Source: G963691885 sp963691885 (GTDB lineage Bacteria > Pseudomonadota > Alphaproteobacteria > UBA8366 > Aestuariispiraceae). From it: a stretch of 64,000 nucleotides of DNA. The notes below the pieces were generated by a model. That model was not told the DNA's origin. It saw only the letters and a list, made by a program, of their open reading frames with translations, and made no database searches. The stretch spans positions 1,798,001 to 1,862,000 of the forward strand of contig OY829843.1 of NCBI GenBank assembly GCA_963691885.1, read 5' to 3'. Shown one piece after another: positions 34,228 to 42,842 of this stretch. The position numbers were made by a program, and so were the translations under genes. Each line of letters begins with the position of its first letter. The first letter of the stretch is position 1.

Positions 34228-35253
34228 TTAGCGCCTCACAGCGTGGAAACGGATCCATTCAACAACACCTAATTTGTGCATTAGGTGTGATTGGTAAATT
34301 CGTTGGACCACCTTGAGCGTAGGTCGAAATAATAATGAACCTTGAAGTCTTAAAATTAGTCGTTCGACGAAAGATGGGCCAATTACATACTCTTCCATAA
34401 GTTGGTCGAAGGTGTTCTCGAACTTAACTGCCTCCGGCTGCGAGTAGGGTCGTGCTAGGGCTTTGAGTTTGTTTTTCTTTAAATAGGGTGGGAGAGCCGA
34501 CTTGGTGTGAGTGGCGTAATTGGATTGCCAACCAATATTTTCTACCAAGTTGTGCTTGGGCGTTACGCAAGCCGCGCGGTGTTTCATGATTGAATACGTG
34601 AACTGTGGATCCCAAATAGTCACGTCCTTTCCGTGGATTCGGTCAAACACGGGTGCCCAGAATGATACAAAGAAATCTGGTTTTGCCGTGATATCGAGAA
34701 TAGATGCCAACTCTGATTTCGAAGAAGGCCAAGTATTCAACTTTCCATCAAATTTAAGCCATTCGGTGCGCCATGTTGCCCAGCCATGCGGATCAAAGTA
34801 TCTGGAGAAAAATAGGCTTGTGATAGAATGGTATTGGTGACTAATTCTGTTGCTCCCGTTAATCGCCATTACTTTCGGCTCATCACGGTATTCCTTCAGC
34901 GACCAGGAGCAATAATCAAAGAAACTGGCCAAGGGAACGGTGTCGTCTTCAAGAATAATACCTTCAACCTCTTCGTCAAAGAACCAGTCAATTGCTGTTG
35001 TCACTGCCTCGTAGCAACCGAGATTGTTCTCGCGAAAGAGCAACTTGACCTTGCACGGCCAATCGACTTGCGTTGCGACTTCGCGGGCCTTTTTGCAGCA
35101 ATCTCGCTCTTCGTCGCTATCTGGACGAGGCCCATCTGCCGCAATATAAAGCCGAGTCGGCTGTGCCTCTCTGATTCGCTCAAATACTTTGGCTGTTGTA
35201 TCTGGACGACAGAAAATGAGAAATAATACTGCTGTATCCAAGGAATTTTTCAT
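34228..35253 (-). CDS. HlpA-like glycosyltransferase
   Basis: A 341-residue protein with a GT-A-like core. LFLIFCRPDTTAKVFERIRE near residue 11 is followed by LYIAADGPRPDSDEERD and the metal-binding LEDDTVPLASFFDYCS near 100, then FFSRYFDPHGWATWRTEW near 148. The pattern matches proteins annotated as hemolytic protein HlpA-like glycosyltransferases in polysaccharide loci. The sugar is unknown. Its ATG overlaps the wzt-like stop by 4 bases. Confidence 0.8.
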   Translation of the reverse strand: MKNSLDTAVLFLIFCRPDTTAKVFERIREAQPTRLYIAADGPRPDSDEERDCCKKAREVATQVDWPCKVKLLFRENNLGCYEAVTTAIDWFFDEEVEGIILEDDTVPLASFFDYCSWSLKEYRDEPKVMAINGSNRISHQYHSITSLFFSRYFDPHGWATWRTEWLKFDGKLNTWPSSKSELASILDITAKPDFFVSFWAPVFDRIHGKDVTIWDPQFTYSIMKHRAACVTPKHNLVENIGWQSNYATHTKSALPPYLKKNKLKALARPYSQPEAVKFENTFDQLMEEYVIGPSFVERLILRLQGSLLFRPTLKVVQRIYQSHLMHKLGVVEWIRFHAVRR

Positions 35254-36065
35254 AACAGGTTCGCCTTCAATCGATGCCGAGAACCGACGGTTTCATCTGA
35301 TTGTTCGAAAATATGTGACGAGTGACTGCTGGTTGTCCTGACCTCACCGCACGTTAACTCTATTGTCTGGTTGCACAAATCCGACACTGTAGATTGGTTA
35401 TGAGACACAAAAAGAACAGTGCGCCCCTCCTGAACAGAAAGTTCCCTCAGCTTACAAAAACAGCTTTCCTGAAAATTTTTGTCACCTACTGAAAGCACTT
35501 CGTCGATTATGATGATGTCGCTGATCAGATGGCTGGCGACGGCGAAGCCGAGCCTGGCGGCCATGCCGGATGAGTATCTCTTTATGGGCAGATCGAGAAA
35601 TTCCTCAATTTCGGCAAATTCCACGATCTCGGTGAATTGCCGATCGATTTCCTTTCGTGGCATGCCGATGATTGAACCTTTCAAGTAGATGTTCTCTCGG
35701 CCTGTCAGTTCCGGGTGGAAACCGGCCCCGACCTCCAGAAGGCTGGATACTTTACCCTGTATCTGAATTCGACCTTCGGTTGATCTTGTAACCCTACTTA
35801 TCAGTTTCAAGAGAGTCGATTTCCCAGCACCGTTGCGTCCGACGATACCGAGGCGCGTCCCCTTCTGGATGTCGAGGGTGATGCCACGAACAGCCCAGCA
35901 GTCATGTTCCTGTGCCCTTTTGCTGTGCCAATGCTGAGCGGATAACACTCTTCTTGTTTTTTCGGCTAAGACTTCTCCGAACCTGTCATGGTTTGTATGG
36001 CCATTTCTTGCGACCGAGTATCTCTTTCCCACATTTTCAAGGCGAATGGCGATATTACTTTCCAT
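35250..36065 (-). CDS. Polysaccharide ABC exporter ATP-binding protein (Wzt-type)
   Basis: A 271-residue ABC ATPase. Walker A GRNGAGKST is at residues 76-84, the signature YSSGM at 164-168 and Walker B IIIIDEV at 184-190. The insertion ahead of Walker A and the VSSLLEVGAGFHPELTGREN block are typical of O-antigen and teichoic-acid exporters. It lacks the C-terminal carbohydrate-recognition domain of long Wzt proteins, so chain-end recognition must be done otherwise. It acts with the permease gene just upstream and lies at the G+C-rich edge of the cluster. Confidence 0.92.
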   Translation of the reverse strand: MESNIAIRLENVGKRYSVARNGHTNHDRFGEVLAEKTRRVLSAQHWHSKRAQEHDCWAVRGITLDIQKGTRLGIVGRNGAGKSTLLKLISRVTRSTEGRIQIQGKVSSLLEVGAGFHPELTGRENIYLKGSIIGMPRKEIDRQFTEIVEFAEIEEFLDLPIKRYSSGMAARLGFAVASHLISDIIIIDEVLSVGDKNFQESCFCKLRELSVQEGRTVLFVSHNQSTVSDLCNQTIELTCGEVRTTSSHSSHIFEQSDETVGSRHRLKANLL

Positions 36066-36084
36066 ATGTATTAGTAACTCTCAT

Positions 36085-36951
36085 CTAGATTCTATCGGCT
36101 AAGGTGCCTTCGAAGTGGCGGAAGGTGGTGAAGCCGATTGTGACCAACAGGGCGGTGAGTGCGATCGACAGGATGAAGCCTGGCCAATAGATGGCGATGT
36201 CATTGCCTAGGATGCTCCATCGATAGCCGTCGATGACGCCGACCATCGGGTTCATTGCGTAGAGCAACTTGTATTGCTCCGGGACGACTGAAGAGGAAAA
36301 CCCGACAGGAGAGGCGAACATGCCGATCTGCAGGACGAAGGGCATGATGTGCCGGAAGTCCCTGTACCAGACATTGAGAACGCTGACCAACATGGCCAGC
36401 CCGAGCGCCGCCAGAATGCCCAACGCCATGAAGAAGGGTAAAAACACAATCCGCCAATCCGGCATGAACTGATACCAGGCCATCATGGCGAACAGAATGA
36501 CGAGGGCGACGAGACTGTCGACCAGTGCCGTCATTGCCGCACTGACCGGAAAGATCACGCGCGGAAAGAAGATTTTTCCAATGATCTGGGAATTGTTTAT
36601 CAAACTCTCGCTGCCCTGTTGGACGGTGGCGGCAAAAAGCTGCCAGGGCAACAGGCCTGCGATGACCATCAGGGCGTAGGGTGCGGCCCCCTCCACCGGC
36701 AGTTTGGCGACACGGCCGAAGATCAGCGTCAGGATGATCATCATCAGGGCAGGGCGGATCAGGGCCCAGGCGATGCCCAGAAAGGTCTGCTTGTATCGCA
36801 CCAGAATGTCACGCCAGCACAGGAACAGAAACAGTTCCCGATACTCGATCAGGCTTCTGAAATACTGTGCATTGGTATAGTCCGGCGTGATTACCAGGGT
36901 CGGTTCAGGCTCTTTCATTGGGTCCGGCTTTGTTTCCAGGTTGGTCCGCAA
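36085..36951 (-). CDS. Polysaccharide ABC exporter permease (Wzm-type)
   Basis: A 288-residue ABC-2 permease with six membrane segments and the exporter-type cytoplasmic helix FRSLIEYRELFLFLCWRDIL, then the start of the membrane domain LGIAWALIRPALMMI. The late PFVLQIGMFASPVGFS and MNPMVGVIDGYRWSILG segments match O-antigen export permeases. It heads the minus-strand glycan operon with wzt 19 bases downstream. Its sequence is markedly richer in G+C than the glycosyltransferase genes, which suggests the transporter is older in this genome than the sugar genes. Confidence 0.93.
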   Translation of the reverse strand: MRTNLETKPDPMKEPEPTLVITPDYTNAQYFRSLIEYRELFLFLCWRDILVRYKQTFLGIAWALIRPALMMIILTLIFGRVAKLPVEGAAPYALMVIAGLLPWQLFAATVQQGSESLINNSQIIGKIFFPRVIFPVSAAMTALVDSLVALVILFAMMAWYQFMPDWRIVFLPFFMALGILAALGLAMLVSVLNVWYRDFRHIMPFVLQIGMFASPVGFSSSVVPEQYKLLYAMNPMVGVIDGYRWSILGNDIAIYWPGFILSIALTALLVTIGFTTFRHFEGTLADRI

Positions 36952-37086
36952 TGGAGTGGATCTTTCACAACGGCTACCGCAGAGAAGGTGACTCCCGTCG
37001 CTCTTCTCTATGCCGATCTTCGGGGGCTCAATGCCCGTCTGTTGCCACCCCCGCTTTTTGCGGGCGCGGTTTCGCCTGGATCTTAA

Positions 37087-38016
37087 TCAGATCTTGATCA
37101 GGCGGCGTAACCGGGGCAGCGCGATGTTTCGCAGCGCCCAATGATTAAATGGTCTCAGCGCGATGGAATGGAGCAGGGCACGCAAACAGCCCAGCCGGTC
37201 CCCCGCGGCCCAACGGAGCGAGGCCTCGTTAAATGCGATCCCGGCGCGAATGCCCCGCCCCGCTGCGTTGGAGCCCGCCCTGACAGGTCGGTGGGATCCA
37301 CCATTCTTCGTATGCTTTTGGGACATCTGGTTGAGGCCCGCGAACGCCTTGTCCACATGGGCGTGAACCCCCTCATCCACAATCGCGAGGGCCTCTGGCA
37401 AAAAGCCGATCCCTGCATCGACATGATCAGCAATGCGCAACAGCAGGTCCCAATCCTCATAGCGCTCAAAGGCTGTGTCATAGCCTGCAACCGAAAGCAG
37501 AATGTCGCGCCGGCAGACCAGCGTCGAACCTGGAGATACGAAACAGCCCCAGCTCAGATCCGTCCGCGTCAGCCGTTCCCCGTAAGGCCGGGACGCATCC
37601 CTCAATCCGTCCTCTGTCGGCGGGGCCGCGGATGTAGCATCGGGTTCGGGCACCTCACTCTGCAGGTAGAAATTGGTACAGCTGACTGCGAAGCCGCGTG
37701 CGGTCATGAATCGCATTTGCCGTGTCAGCTTGTTCGTCGACCAGGAATCGTCACTGTCCAGAAAGGCGACATAATCCCCCGTCGCGGCCTCTATCCCGGT
37801 GTTCCTGGCCGCCCCGGCCCCCTGATTCTCGGGATGACGAATAACAGTGATTCGATCCCGATAAGGTGCCAGAACCTTGTCCAGCCCGTCTGTGGACGCG
37901 TCATCCACGACAATGATCTCGCCCACCGTAATATCCTGTGCGATGACGCTTTCAAGAGCATTTAAAACAGTATGCGCCCGGTTGTGGACCGGTATAACGA
38001 CGCTGATGAAAGGCAT
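37087..38016 (-). CDS. Family 2 glycosyltransferase
   Basis: A 309-residue GT2 enzyme with FISVVIPVHNRAHTVLNALE at the start, IIVVDDASTDGLDKVL near residue 35, AFLDSDDSW near 84 and the acceptor-side YEDWDLLLRI near 188. A C-terminal helical region follows. It lies upstream of the wzm-like gene on the same strand with 135 bases between and has normal host-like base composition, so it probably belongs functionally to the exporter locus but not to the imported block. Confidence 0.87.
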   Translation of the reverse strand: MPFISVVIPVHNRAHTVLNALESVIAQDITVGEIIVVDDASTDGLDKVLAPYRDRITVIRHPENQGAGAARNTGIEAATGDYVAFLDSDDSWSTNKLTRQMRFMTARGFAVSCTNFYLQSEVPEPDATSAAPPTEDGLRDASRPYGERLTRTDLSWGCFVSPGSTLVCRRDILLSVAGYDTAFERYEDWDLLLRIADHVDAGIGFLPEALAIVDEGVHAHVDKAFAGLNQMSQKHTKNGGSHRPVRAGSNAAGRGIRAGIAFNEASLRWAAGDRLGCLRALLHSIALRPFNHWALRNIALPRLRRLIKI

Positions 38017-38092
38017 TAGAATCTTTAAAAGTAATAAATATATGGAAATTTATAACACTTTAATACTAAATACCCAATCCCAGGTCAACACA

Positions 38093-38124
38093 GAAAAAGC
38101 CCGGCTGAAACGGGTCAGCCGGGC
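38093..38124 (-). terminator. Intrinsic terminator between accA and GT2 gene
   Basis: On the minus strand GCCCGGCTG and CAGCCGGGC form a 9-bp stem around ACCCGTTT, followed by TTTTTCTG. It lies 27 bases beyond the accA stop, so it ends the accA transcript cleanly. Confidence 0.9.
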
Positions 38125-38150
38125 CGTGTTCTTTGATTGTCAGGCGAGGG

Positions 38151-39107
38151 TCAGCTGAGCGCGTCGCGGCCCATGCTGAGGAATTTCTTGCGGCGCTGGG
38201 TTTTGAGTGTGCTTGGCGTCATGGGGCTCAGTTGCTCAAGTTGCGCTTCTATCGCATCCCCGACAGATTTGATCGTCGCCTCAGGGTCGCGATGGGCGCC
38301 ACCGACAGGTTCGCCGACAATTGCGTCGATCACGCCAAGGCGACTTAGATCCTGAGCCGTCATGCGCAACGCCTCAGCGGCGCTCTGGGCCTGGCTCGCG
38401 TCCCGCCACAGGATTGAGGCACAGCCTTCCGGCGAGATTACGGAATAGATGGCGTGTTCCAGCATCAGGACAGCGTCCCCTGTCGCCAGTGCAATTGCCC
38501 CGCCGGACCCGCCCTCACCGATGACGGTCGCGACCAGGGGGACCGGCAGCTCGATGCTGGATTCAATGGACCGTGCAATCGCCTCTGCCTGACCCCTCTC
38601 TTCGGCACCCACACCGGGATAGGCGCCTGGTGTGTCCACCAGCGTAATCACGGGCAGGTTGAAACGCGCGGCAAGATCCATCAACCGTTGCGCTTTGCGA
38701 TACCCCTCGGGACGCGCCATGGCGAAATTGTGCTTGATGCGGGCCTGCGTATCACCGCCCTTTTCCTGACCCATCACCACGCAGGGACGACCTCTGAAGC
38801 GCCCAAGACCGCCCAGAATGGCGACATCATCGGCAAAGTTCCGGTCACCGGCCAGCGGTTGGTAATCGTCGATCAACCCTTCCAGATAATCCTTGAAATG
38901 CGGGCGATCGGGATGGCGTGCGACAAGAACTTTCTGCCAGGGCGACAGCTTCGCATAAGTCGTTGTGATCAGCCGGTCGACCTTGCCCTGTAACCGGGAC
39001 ACTTCATCGGCAATATTCACCTCGCCCGTATCGGCAAGATGGCGCAGTTCCTCTATCTTGCCTTCCAGCTCGGCAATTGGCTGCTCAAAATCGAGAAAAT
39101 TCCGCAT
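38151..39107 (-). CDS. accA: Acetyl-CoA carboxylase carboxyltransferase subunit alpha
   Basis: A 318-residue subunit that, with AccD, carboxylates acetyl-CoA to malonyl-CoA for fatty acid synthesis. The N-terminal FLDFEQPIAELEGKIEELR helix is followed by HPDRPHFKDYLEGLIDDY and the CoA-site region GGSGGAIALATGDAVLMLEH near residue 203. Length and motifs are normal. It is monocistronic, with xerD upstream and a strong terminator downstream. Confidence 0.97.
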   Translation of the reverse strand: MRNFLDFEQPIAELEGKIEELRHLADTGEVNIADEVSRLQGKVDRLITTTYAKLSPWQKVLVARHPDRPHFKDYLEGLIDDYQPLAGDRNFADDVAILGGLGRFRGRPCVVMGQEKGGDTQARIKHNFAMARPEGYRKAQRLMDLAARFNLPVITLVDTPGAYPGVGAEERGQAEAIARSIESSIELPVPLVATVIGEGGSGGAIALATGDAVLMLEHAIYSVISPEGCASILWRDASQAQSAAEALRMTAQDLSRLGVIDAIVGEPVGGAHRDPEATIKSVGDAIEAQLEQLSPMTPSTLKTQRRKKFLSMGRDALS

Positions 39108-39235
39108 AAGGACAGATCGACCCTTTATGAAAGTGATGGTGCTGTAGGTATCATAGAAAGAACGGATTGCAAGCTTTCCCGCATGGCTGCTGATATGAGT
39201 ATCACAGATTTGGCCTTACTGGGTCAGCATCGGGG

Positions 39236-40189
39236 TCAGGAGCCGGGCTCGCGGGCGAGTGGGTGATGCGCGGCGACCAGCGCTTTCAGGCGTTCGTCCA
39301 GGACGTGGGTATAGATTTGAGTGGTTGAAATGTCGCTATGTCCCAGCATTTGCTGGACGACGCGCAGATCCGCGCCATGGTTCAACAGATGTGTCGCAAA
39401 GGCATGCCGCAGCACGTGGGGGCTGACACCACCCGGTTCTAGACCGGTTTCAATTGCCAGTTCTTTCAGCATCTGACCGAAGCGCTGACGGGTGAGATGG
39501 CCTTCTTTCGCGCGGGAGGGGAACAGAAAGGGCAAATCGCGACCAGCCGGGCTGAAGGCAAGCCGACAGGGGCGATAGGCAGCAAGCGCAGCTCTCGCCG
39601 GTGGGCTGATCGGGACAAGGCGCTCCTTCCCCCCTTTTCCGCGTATCATCAAAAACGGCTCGTCGCGTGCGCCGGCCATCCAGGGCAGCGATACCAGTTC
39701 GCTGACCCGCATGCCGGTCGCATAGAGCAGTTCCAACAGGCAGGTAAGGCGTAACCCCTCTTCCCCATCAACAGCCCGGGCGCCATCAAGAAGGGTATCA
39801 ACCTCTTCTTCCGAGAGAAGTTTGGGCAGAGGTTTTATCTGTTTGGGGGCATCAATCGCGCTTGTCGGGTCATCCTTTGCAAAACCCTCGGCAAACAGAA
39901 AGCGATGGAATTGACGGAGGGCGGAAAGCCTGCGCGCAACCGTTGCAGGTTTGGCATTCTCCCGGTCGAGTTCTCGGAAATATTGGCGGATCTCTACGGT
40001 GTCTACGGTTTCCGGTCGACTACCTCTGGCGGCTAGGAAACCAAGATAATCGAAAAGGTCCCGGCGATAGGCCTCTACCGTGTTTTTAGCGGCCCCGCGT
40101 TCGACAGTCATCATTTCAAGGAAGGCGTCCAGGCTCGGGAAACTTGCAGAGGTTCGTTTCGACCCGGATTTTTCCTGGGGATCAGTCAC
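39236..40189 (-). CDS. xerD: Site-specific tyrosine recombinase XerD
   Basis: A 317-residue recombinase that resolves chromosome dimers with XerC at dif. The N-terminal core-binding domain (FLEMMTVERGAAKNTVEAYR) precedes the catalytic domain, with the Arg in ATGMRVSEL, HVLRHAFATHLL for the H-x-x-R pair, and LGHSDISTTQIYTHV with the nucleophile Tyr. The start is a GTG at 40189, 6 bases after the preceding stop. The housekeeping length and absence of mobile genes nearby argue for XerD rather than a phage integrase. Confidence 0.93.
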   Translation of the reverse strand: MTDPQEKSGSKRTSASFPSLDAFLEMMTVERGAAKNTVEAYRRDLFDYLGFLAARGSRPETVDTVEIRQYFRELDRENAKPATVARRLSALRQFHRFLFAEGFAKDDPTSAIDAPKQIKPLPKLLSEEEVDTLLDGARAVDGEEGLRLTCLLELLYATGMRVSELVSLPWMAGARDEPFLMIRGKGGKERLVPISPPARAALAAYRPCRLAFSPAGRDLPFLFPSRAKEGHLTRQRFGQMLKELAIETGLEPGGVSPHVLRHAFATHLLNHGADLRVVQQMLGHSDISTTQIYTHVLDERLKALVAAHHPLAREPGS

Positions 40190-40194
40190 CGGGC

Positions 40195-42015
40195 TCAGCC
40201 GTCATAGGCCCGCATGGCTGAACGGGCGAGGGCGCGGGCCTCGTCTCTCAACCCGGTTTCACTAAGAGCCGCGATAATATCCGTCATTGTGGCGGTGCTG
40301 GCGTCATCCGGCCCGGCATTTCCCAACATGATGAGGCTGAGCAAGATGATCTCCCCTTTTGCGCCGGCGGCGCGCGCCCGGTCAAACGCCCGATTTGCGG
40401 CGAAAGAGGGGGTTTGCGCGATCCCCGTTTCACTATCCAGCAGTAAATTCAGCCAGACAGGATTCGGTACGGGTTCGTCCAAGGCGTCTAAAACGCCAAA
40501 CACCCGGGAAAGGGTCCCGTTGGCGGTTTCTGGTTGCGCCTCGATGATGCTGTCCCGCCAGGCAAGGGCAATGTCCCGACTGACTGGATTCAGGGTTTTG
40601 TCCCCCTCTAAGGCGACCCGCGGCCAAAGGGCCAGGGCGGCTTCCAGTGCTTCTGAATTGTTCGGTGCGACGTTGCGAAGGACCCGTGCCCAGGCACGTG
40701 CTGCCCGCTCCTCACCAAGCGAATAAAGCGCTTTAGAGGCGGGCCCGGCAAACCACCACAATTCATTCAGGGTCGGCATGCGCATAAGATGTGGTTTCAT
40801 GACAGCGGCCATGATCGCGCCCAGCCCGTCCGGCTCGGCGATCGCAAGGGCCGCACTGATCAATTCCGCCAATACAACCGCGTTTTCCTGGGTCTGGGCA
40901 GCCTGAAACAGCAATGCTCTGGCGGAGGCACCATCTTGGGAAGCGGCAATCGCAAGGGGATCTGCCAGGGCTTCTGCCGGAAACTCGATGTTTTGATATA
41001 TGCGCGCCAGATCAAGATCGCTCAGCACCCCGCTGCGGGCCAGTTCTTCCGTAGCGGCCAGATTTATGTCCTGAGAGGCGGACCCGGCGGCAATCATTGA
41101 CGCCAGATAGGGTGGTCTCGCTTCTAGATACAGATCGGCTGGATAAGGTTGATTTGAGACCCGGATCATCGCCAGTGACAGGGCGTCAATCTGATCAAGC
41201 GTTTCTGGCAGGGTGCGGTTCACACCCAGAAACGGGTCCAGCAGTGTCAAAAACTGGATGTTTTCCGGGGTCGGTTCTTCGGCCAGCAATGTCGCGCCAA
41301 ATTGGGCGGCGGCGGAATCCCCAGCAACCGCCTTGCAAAAGAGCTCTATCTTGGACCAATAGGGGGGCATCAGGGGCACTGTCAGGCTCATCCGGGTCAT
41401 CAATCCGCAGGCCCCTGGAATGTCACCGGACAGAAGCATGCCATCTACCACAATCCGTTGAACATCGAAGGATTCAGAAAGGCTTGGTGCGGTTTCAGTA
41501 AGCGCGACCGCCTCTTCTACAAGCCCCAGATTGAAAAGGTGCCGCGCCTTGATAAGGGTCAGGGAGTCTGCTTCGCCATCCCCTGCACCGGGCGTGCGCG
41601 GGGGAACGGCGGCTGTCGTCAGCAGAAGACGACGGGTTAAATCCCGCTGGACGGGATCAACGGGGTCTGTCGGCAAAACCTGCATCAGAACGTCAATGCG
41701 ATCCCGTGGCGTATTAGTCCAGATATCAGCCGCAAATCCACCCGTGCTTTGATCAAGCAGACCTGTGGAATCCGTGTCGACTTTCTCAAGCGACTGTACC
41801 GATATTCCGGTCGGTGCCGATAACACCTCCTCTGACTGTTGCGGTGTGGCGGGAGCGAGGGGGTCCGGCGTGTTCTCGTCAAAAGTCGGGGGCAACAGTC
41901 TTACCGGGCCTGAGCTTTGGGCCATGCTATGCGCTGATATCAGTGACCCCAAGGCAACAAGAACGCTGCTGAGAAAGACCGTGCGACGGATTGATTTAAC
42001 GAGGGAAACGCTCAT
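40195..42015 (-). CDS. Exported protein of unknown function
   Basis: A 606-residue protein with a signal peptide (VFLSSVLVALGSLISAHSMA, cleavage after about residue 32) and a long alpha-helical mature part rich in Ala and Leu. It may form TPR-like solenoid repeats, for example LIKARHLFNLGLVEEAVALT near residue 155 and ALYSLGEERAARAWARVL near 425. I recognise no catalytic motif. Its start lies within the end of a 46-residue membrane peptide gene, and xerD follows immediately, so the three are one operon. A role in the cell envelope is likely from the signal peptide, and nothing more can be said. Confidence 0.75.
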   Translation of the reverse strand: MSVSLVKSIRRTVFLSSVLVALGSLISAHSMAQSSGPVRLLPPTFDENTPDPLAPATPQQSEEVLSAPTGISVQSLEKVDTDSTGLLDQSTGGFAADIWTNTPRDRIDVLMQVLPTDPVDPVQRDLTRRLLLTTAAVPPRTPGAGDGEADSLTLIKARHLFNLGLVEEAVALTETAPSLSESFDVQRIVVDGMLLSGDIPGACGLMTRMSLTVPLMPPYWSKIELFCKAVAGDSAAAQFGATLLAEEPTPENIQFLTLLDPFLGVNRTLPETLDQIDALSLAMIRVSNQPYPADLYLEARPPYLASMIAAGSASQDINLAATEELARSGVLSDLDLARIYQNIEFPAEALADPLAIAASQDGASARALLFQAAQTQENAVVLAELISAALAIAEPDGLGAIMAAVMKPHLMRMPTLNELWWFAGPASKALYSLGEERAARAWARVLRNVAPNNSEALEAALALWPRVALEGDKTLNPVSRDIALAWRDSIIEAQPETANGTLSRVFGVLDALDEPVPNPVWLNLLLDSETGIAQTPSFAANRAFDRARAAGAKGEIILLSLIMLGNAGPDDASTATMTDIIAALSETGLRDEARALARSAMRAYDG

Positions 42016-42136
42016 CTGGTATTACCTTCTCAACCGGCTCGGAGGGCGGCGGAATATCCCAGGTCGCAAGAAAGACGGCCCCACCGCCAAGTGCGACCAG
42101 GATGAGGATAAACAGGATCAGTAGGAATTTGCTCAT
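41996..42136 (-). CDS. 46-residue membrane peptide
   Basis: The reading frame MSKFLLILFILILVALGGGA (first 20 residues) is one strong transmembrane helix followed by a short periplasmic-type tail with VFLATWDIPPP and ending IPDERFPR. It ends with TAA at 41996-41998 and overlaps the start of the exported 606-residue protein by 20 bases, so it is translationally linked to it. The length is too short for ordinary gene finding. The WDIP-P and ERFPR pieces look conserved in related genomes from memory, which I could not check. Confidence 0.65.
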   Translation of the reverse strand: MSKFLLILFILILVALGGGAVFLATWDIPPPSEPVEKVIPDERFPR

Positions 42137-42261
42137 AGACTGCGGACAAGAGTTATTGTGACAGAGAACGAAGGGACAAAGTCGTCTTTGCTTTACCCTA
42201 TCCCTCGACTATGGCAATTCTGCGACCGTGATGAAAGCCCTCGTCGGGCGAATGGATTATT

Positions 42262-42840
42262 ATGTCGGATCTGCTTGTACCAAATTTGCCTAAACCCCTT
42301 GTTTTGATTGGGATGATGGGGGCTGGAAAATCGACAATCGGTCGCTATGTGGCCGAGCGGTTGGGCGTGACATTTCTGGATGCGGATCGCGAAATCGAAT
42401 CGGCGGCTGGCCGGACGATTGAAGAGATATTCGCCGGTTTCGGGGAAGCACATTTTCGCGATGGCGAACGCCGCGTGATTGCCCGATTGTTAGAGGGTGA
42501 ACCCTTTGTTCTGGCGACCGGCGGCGGTGCGTTTATGGATGCAGAGACCCGGGCTGTGATTGCGGAAAAGGCGATCTGCGTTTGGCTTGATGCTGATTTT
42601 GAAACACTGTGGCAAAGGGTTTCCAGACGACAGCACCGCCCCCTGCTGCGCACTGAGGACCCGCAGGGAACGTTGAGATCGCTGATAGAGGCGCGCTATC
42701 CGGTATATGCCGCGGCGGATATTAGGGTATTATCAAGCGAAGTCCCTCAGGAAACTGTGGGTGAGATGGTTATCGAGGCGGTTTCCGGGTTTCTGGCCGA
42801 GCCTGAAGATGGTCTGGAAGATACAGGGGAAGACGGTTGA
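42262..42840 (+). CDS. aroK: Shikimate kinase
   Basis: A 192-residue P-loop kinase that phosphorylates shikimate in aromatic amino acid synthesis. Walker A GMMGAGKST is at residues 17-25, DADREIESAAGRTIEEIFA near 38 holds the shikimate-binding Asp, LATGGGAF is near 84, and RRQHRPLLR near 121 is the lid. It is followed by aroB with the stop overlapping a possible TTG start. The transcript starts in the 125-base gap after the divergent small membrane gene. Confidence 0.95.
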   Translation: MSDLLVPNLPKPLVLIGMMGAGKSTIGRYVAERLGVTFLDADREIESAAGRTIEEIFAGFGEAHFRDGERRVIARLLEGEPFVLATGGGAFMDAETRAVIAEKAICVWLDADFETLWQRVSRRQHRPLLRTEDPQGTLRSLIEARYPVYAAADIRVLSSEVPQETVGEMVIEAVSGFLAEPEDGLEDTGEDG

Positions 42841-42842
42841 AC

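Noticed and set aside
37050..37064. Hairpin CCCGC-TTTTT-GCGGG as a terminator
   Set aside because: The T run is in the loop, not after the stem, so it does not have terminator form.
39236..40189. XerD-type gene as a phage integrase
   Set aside because: Length, motif set and operon context match housekeeping XerD, and no mobile genes surround it.
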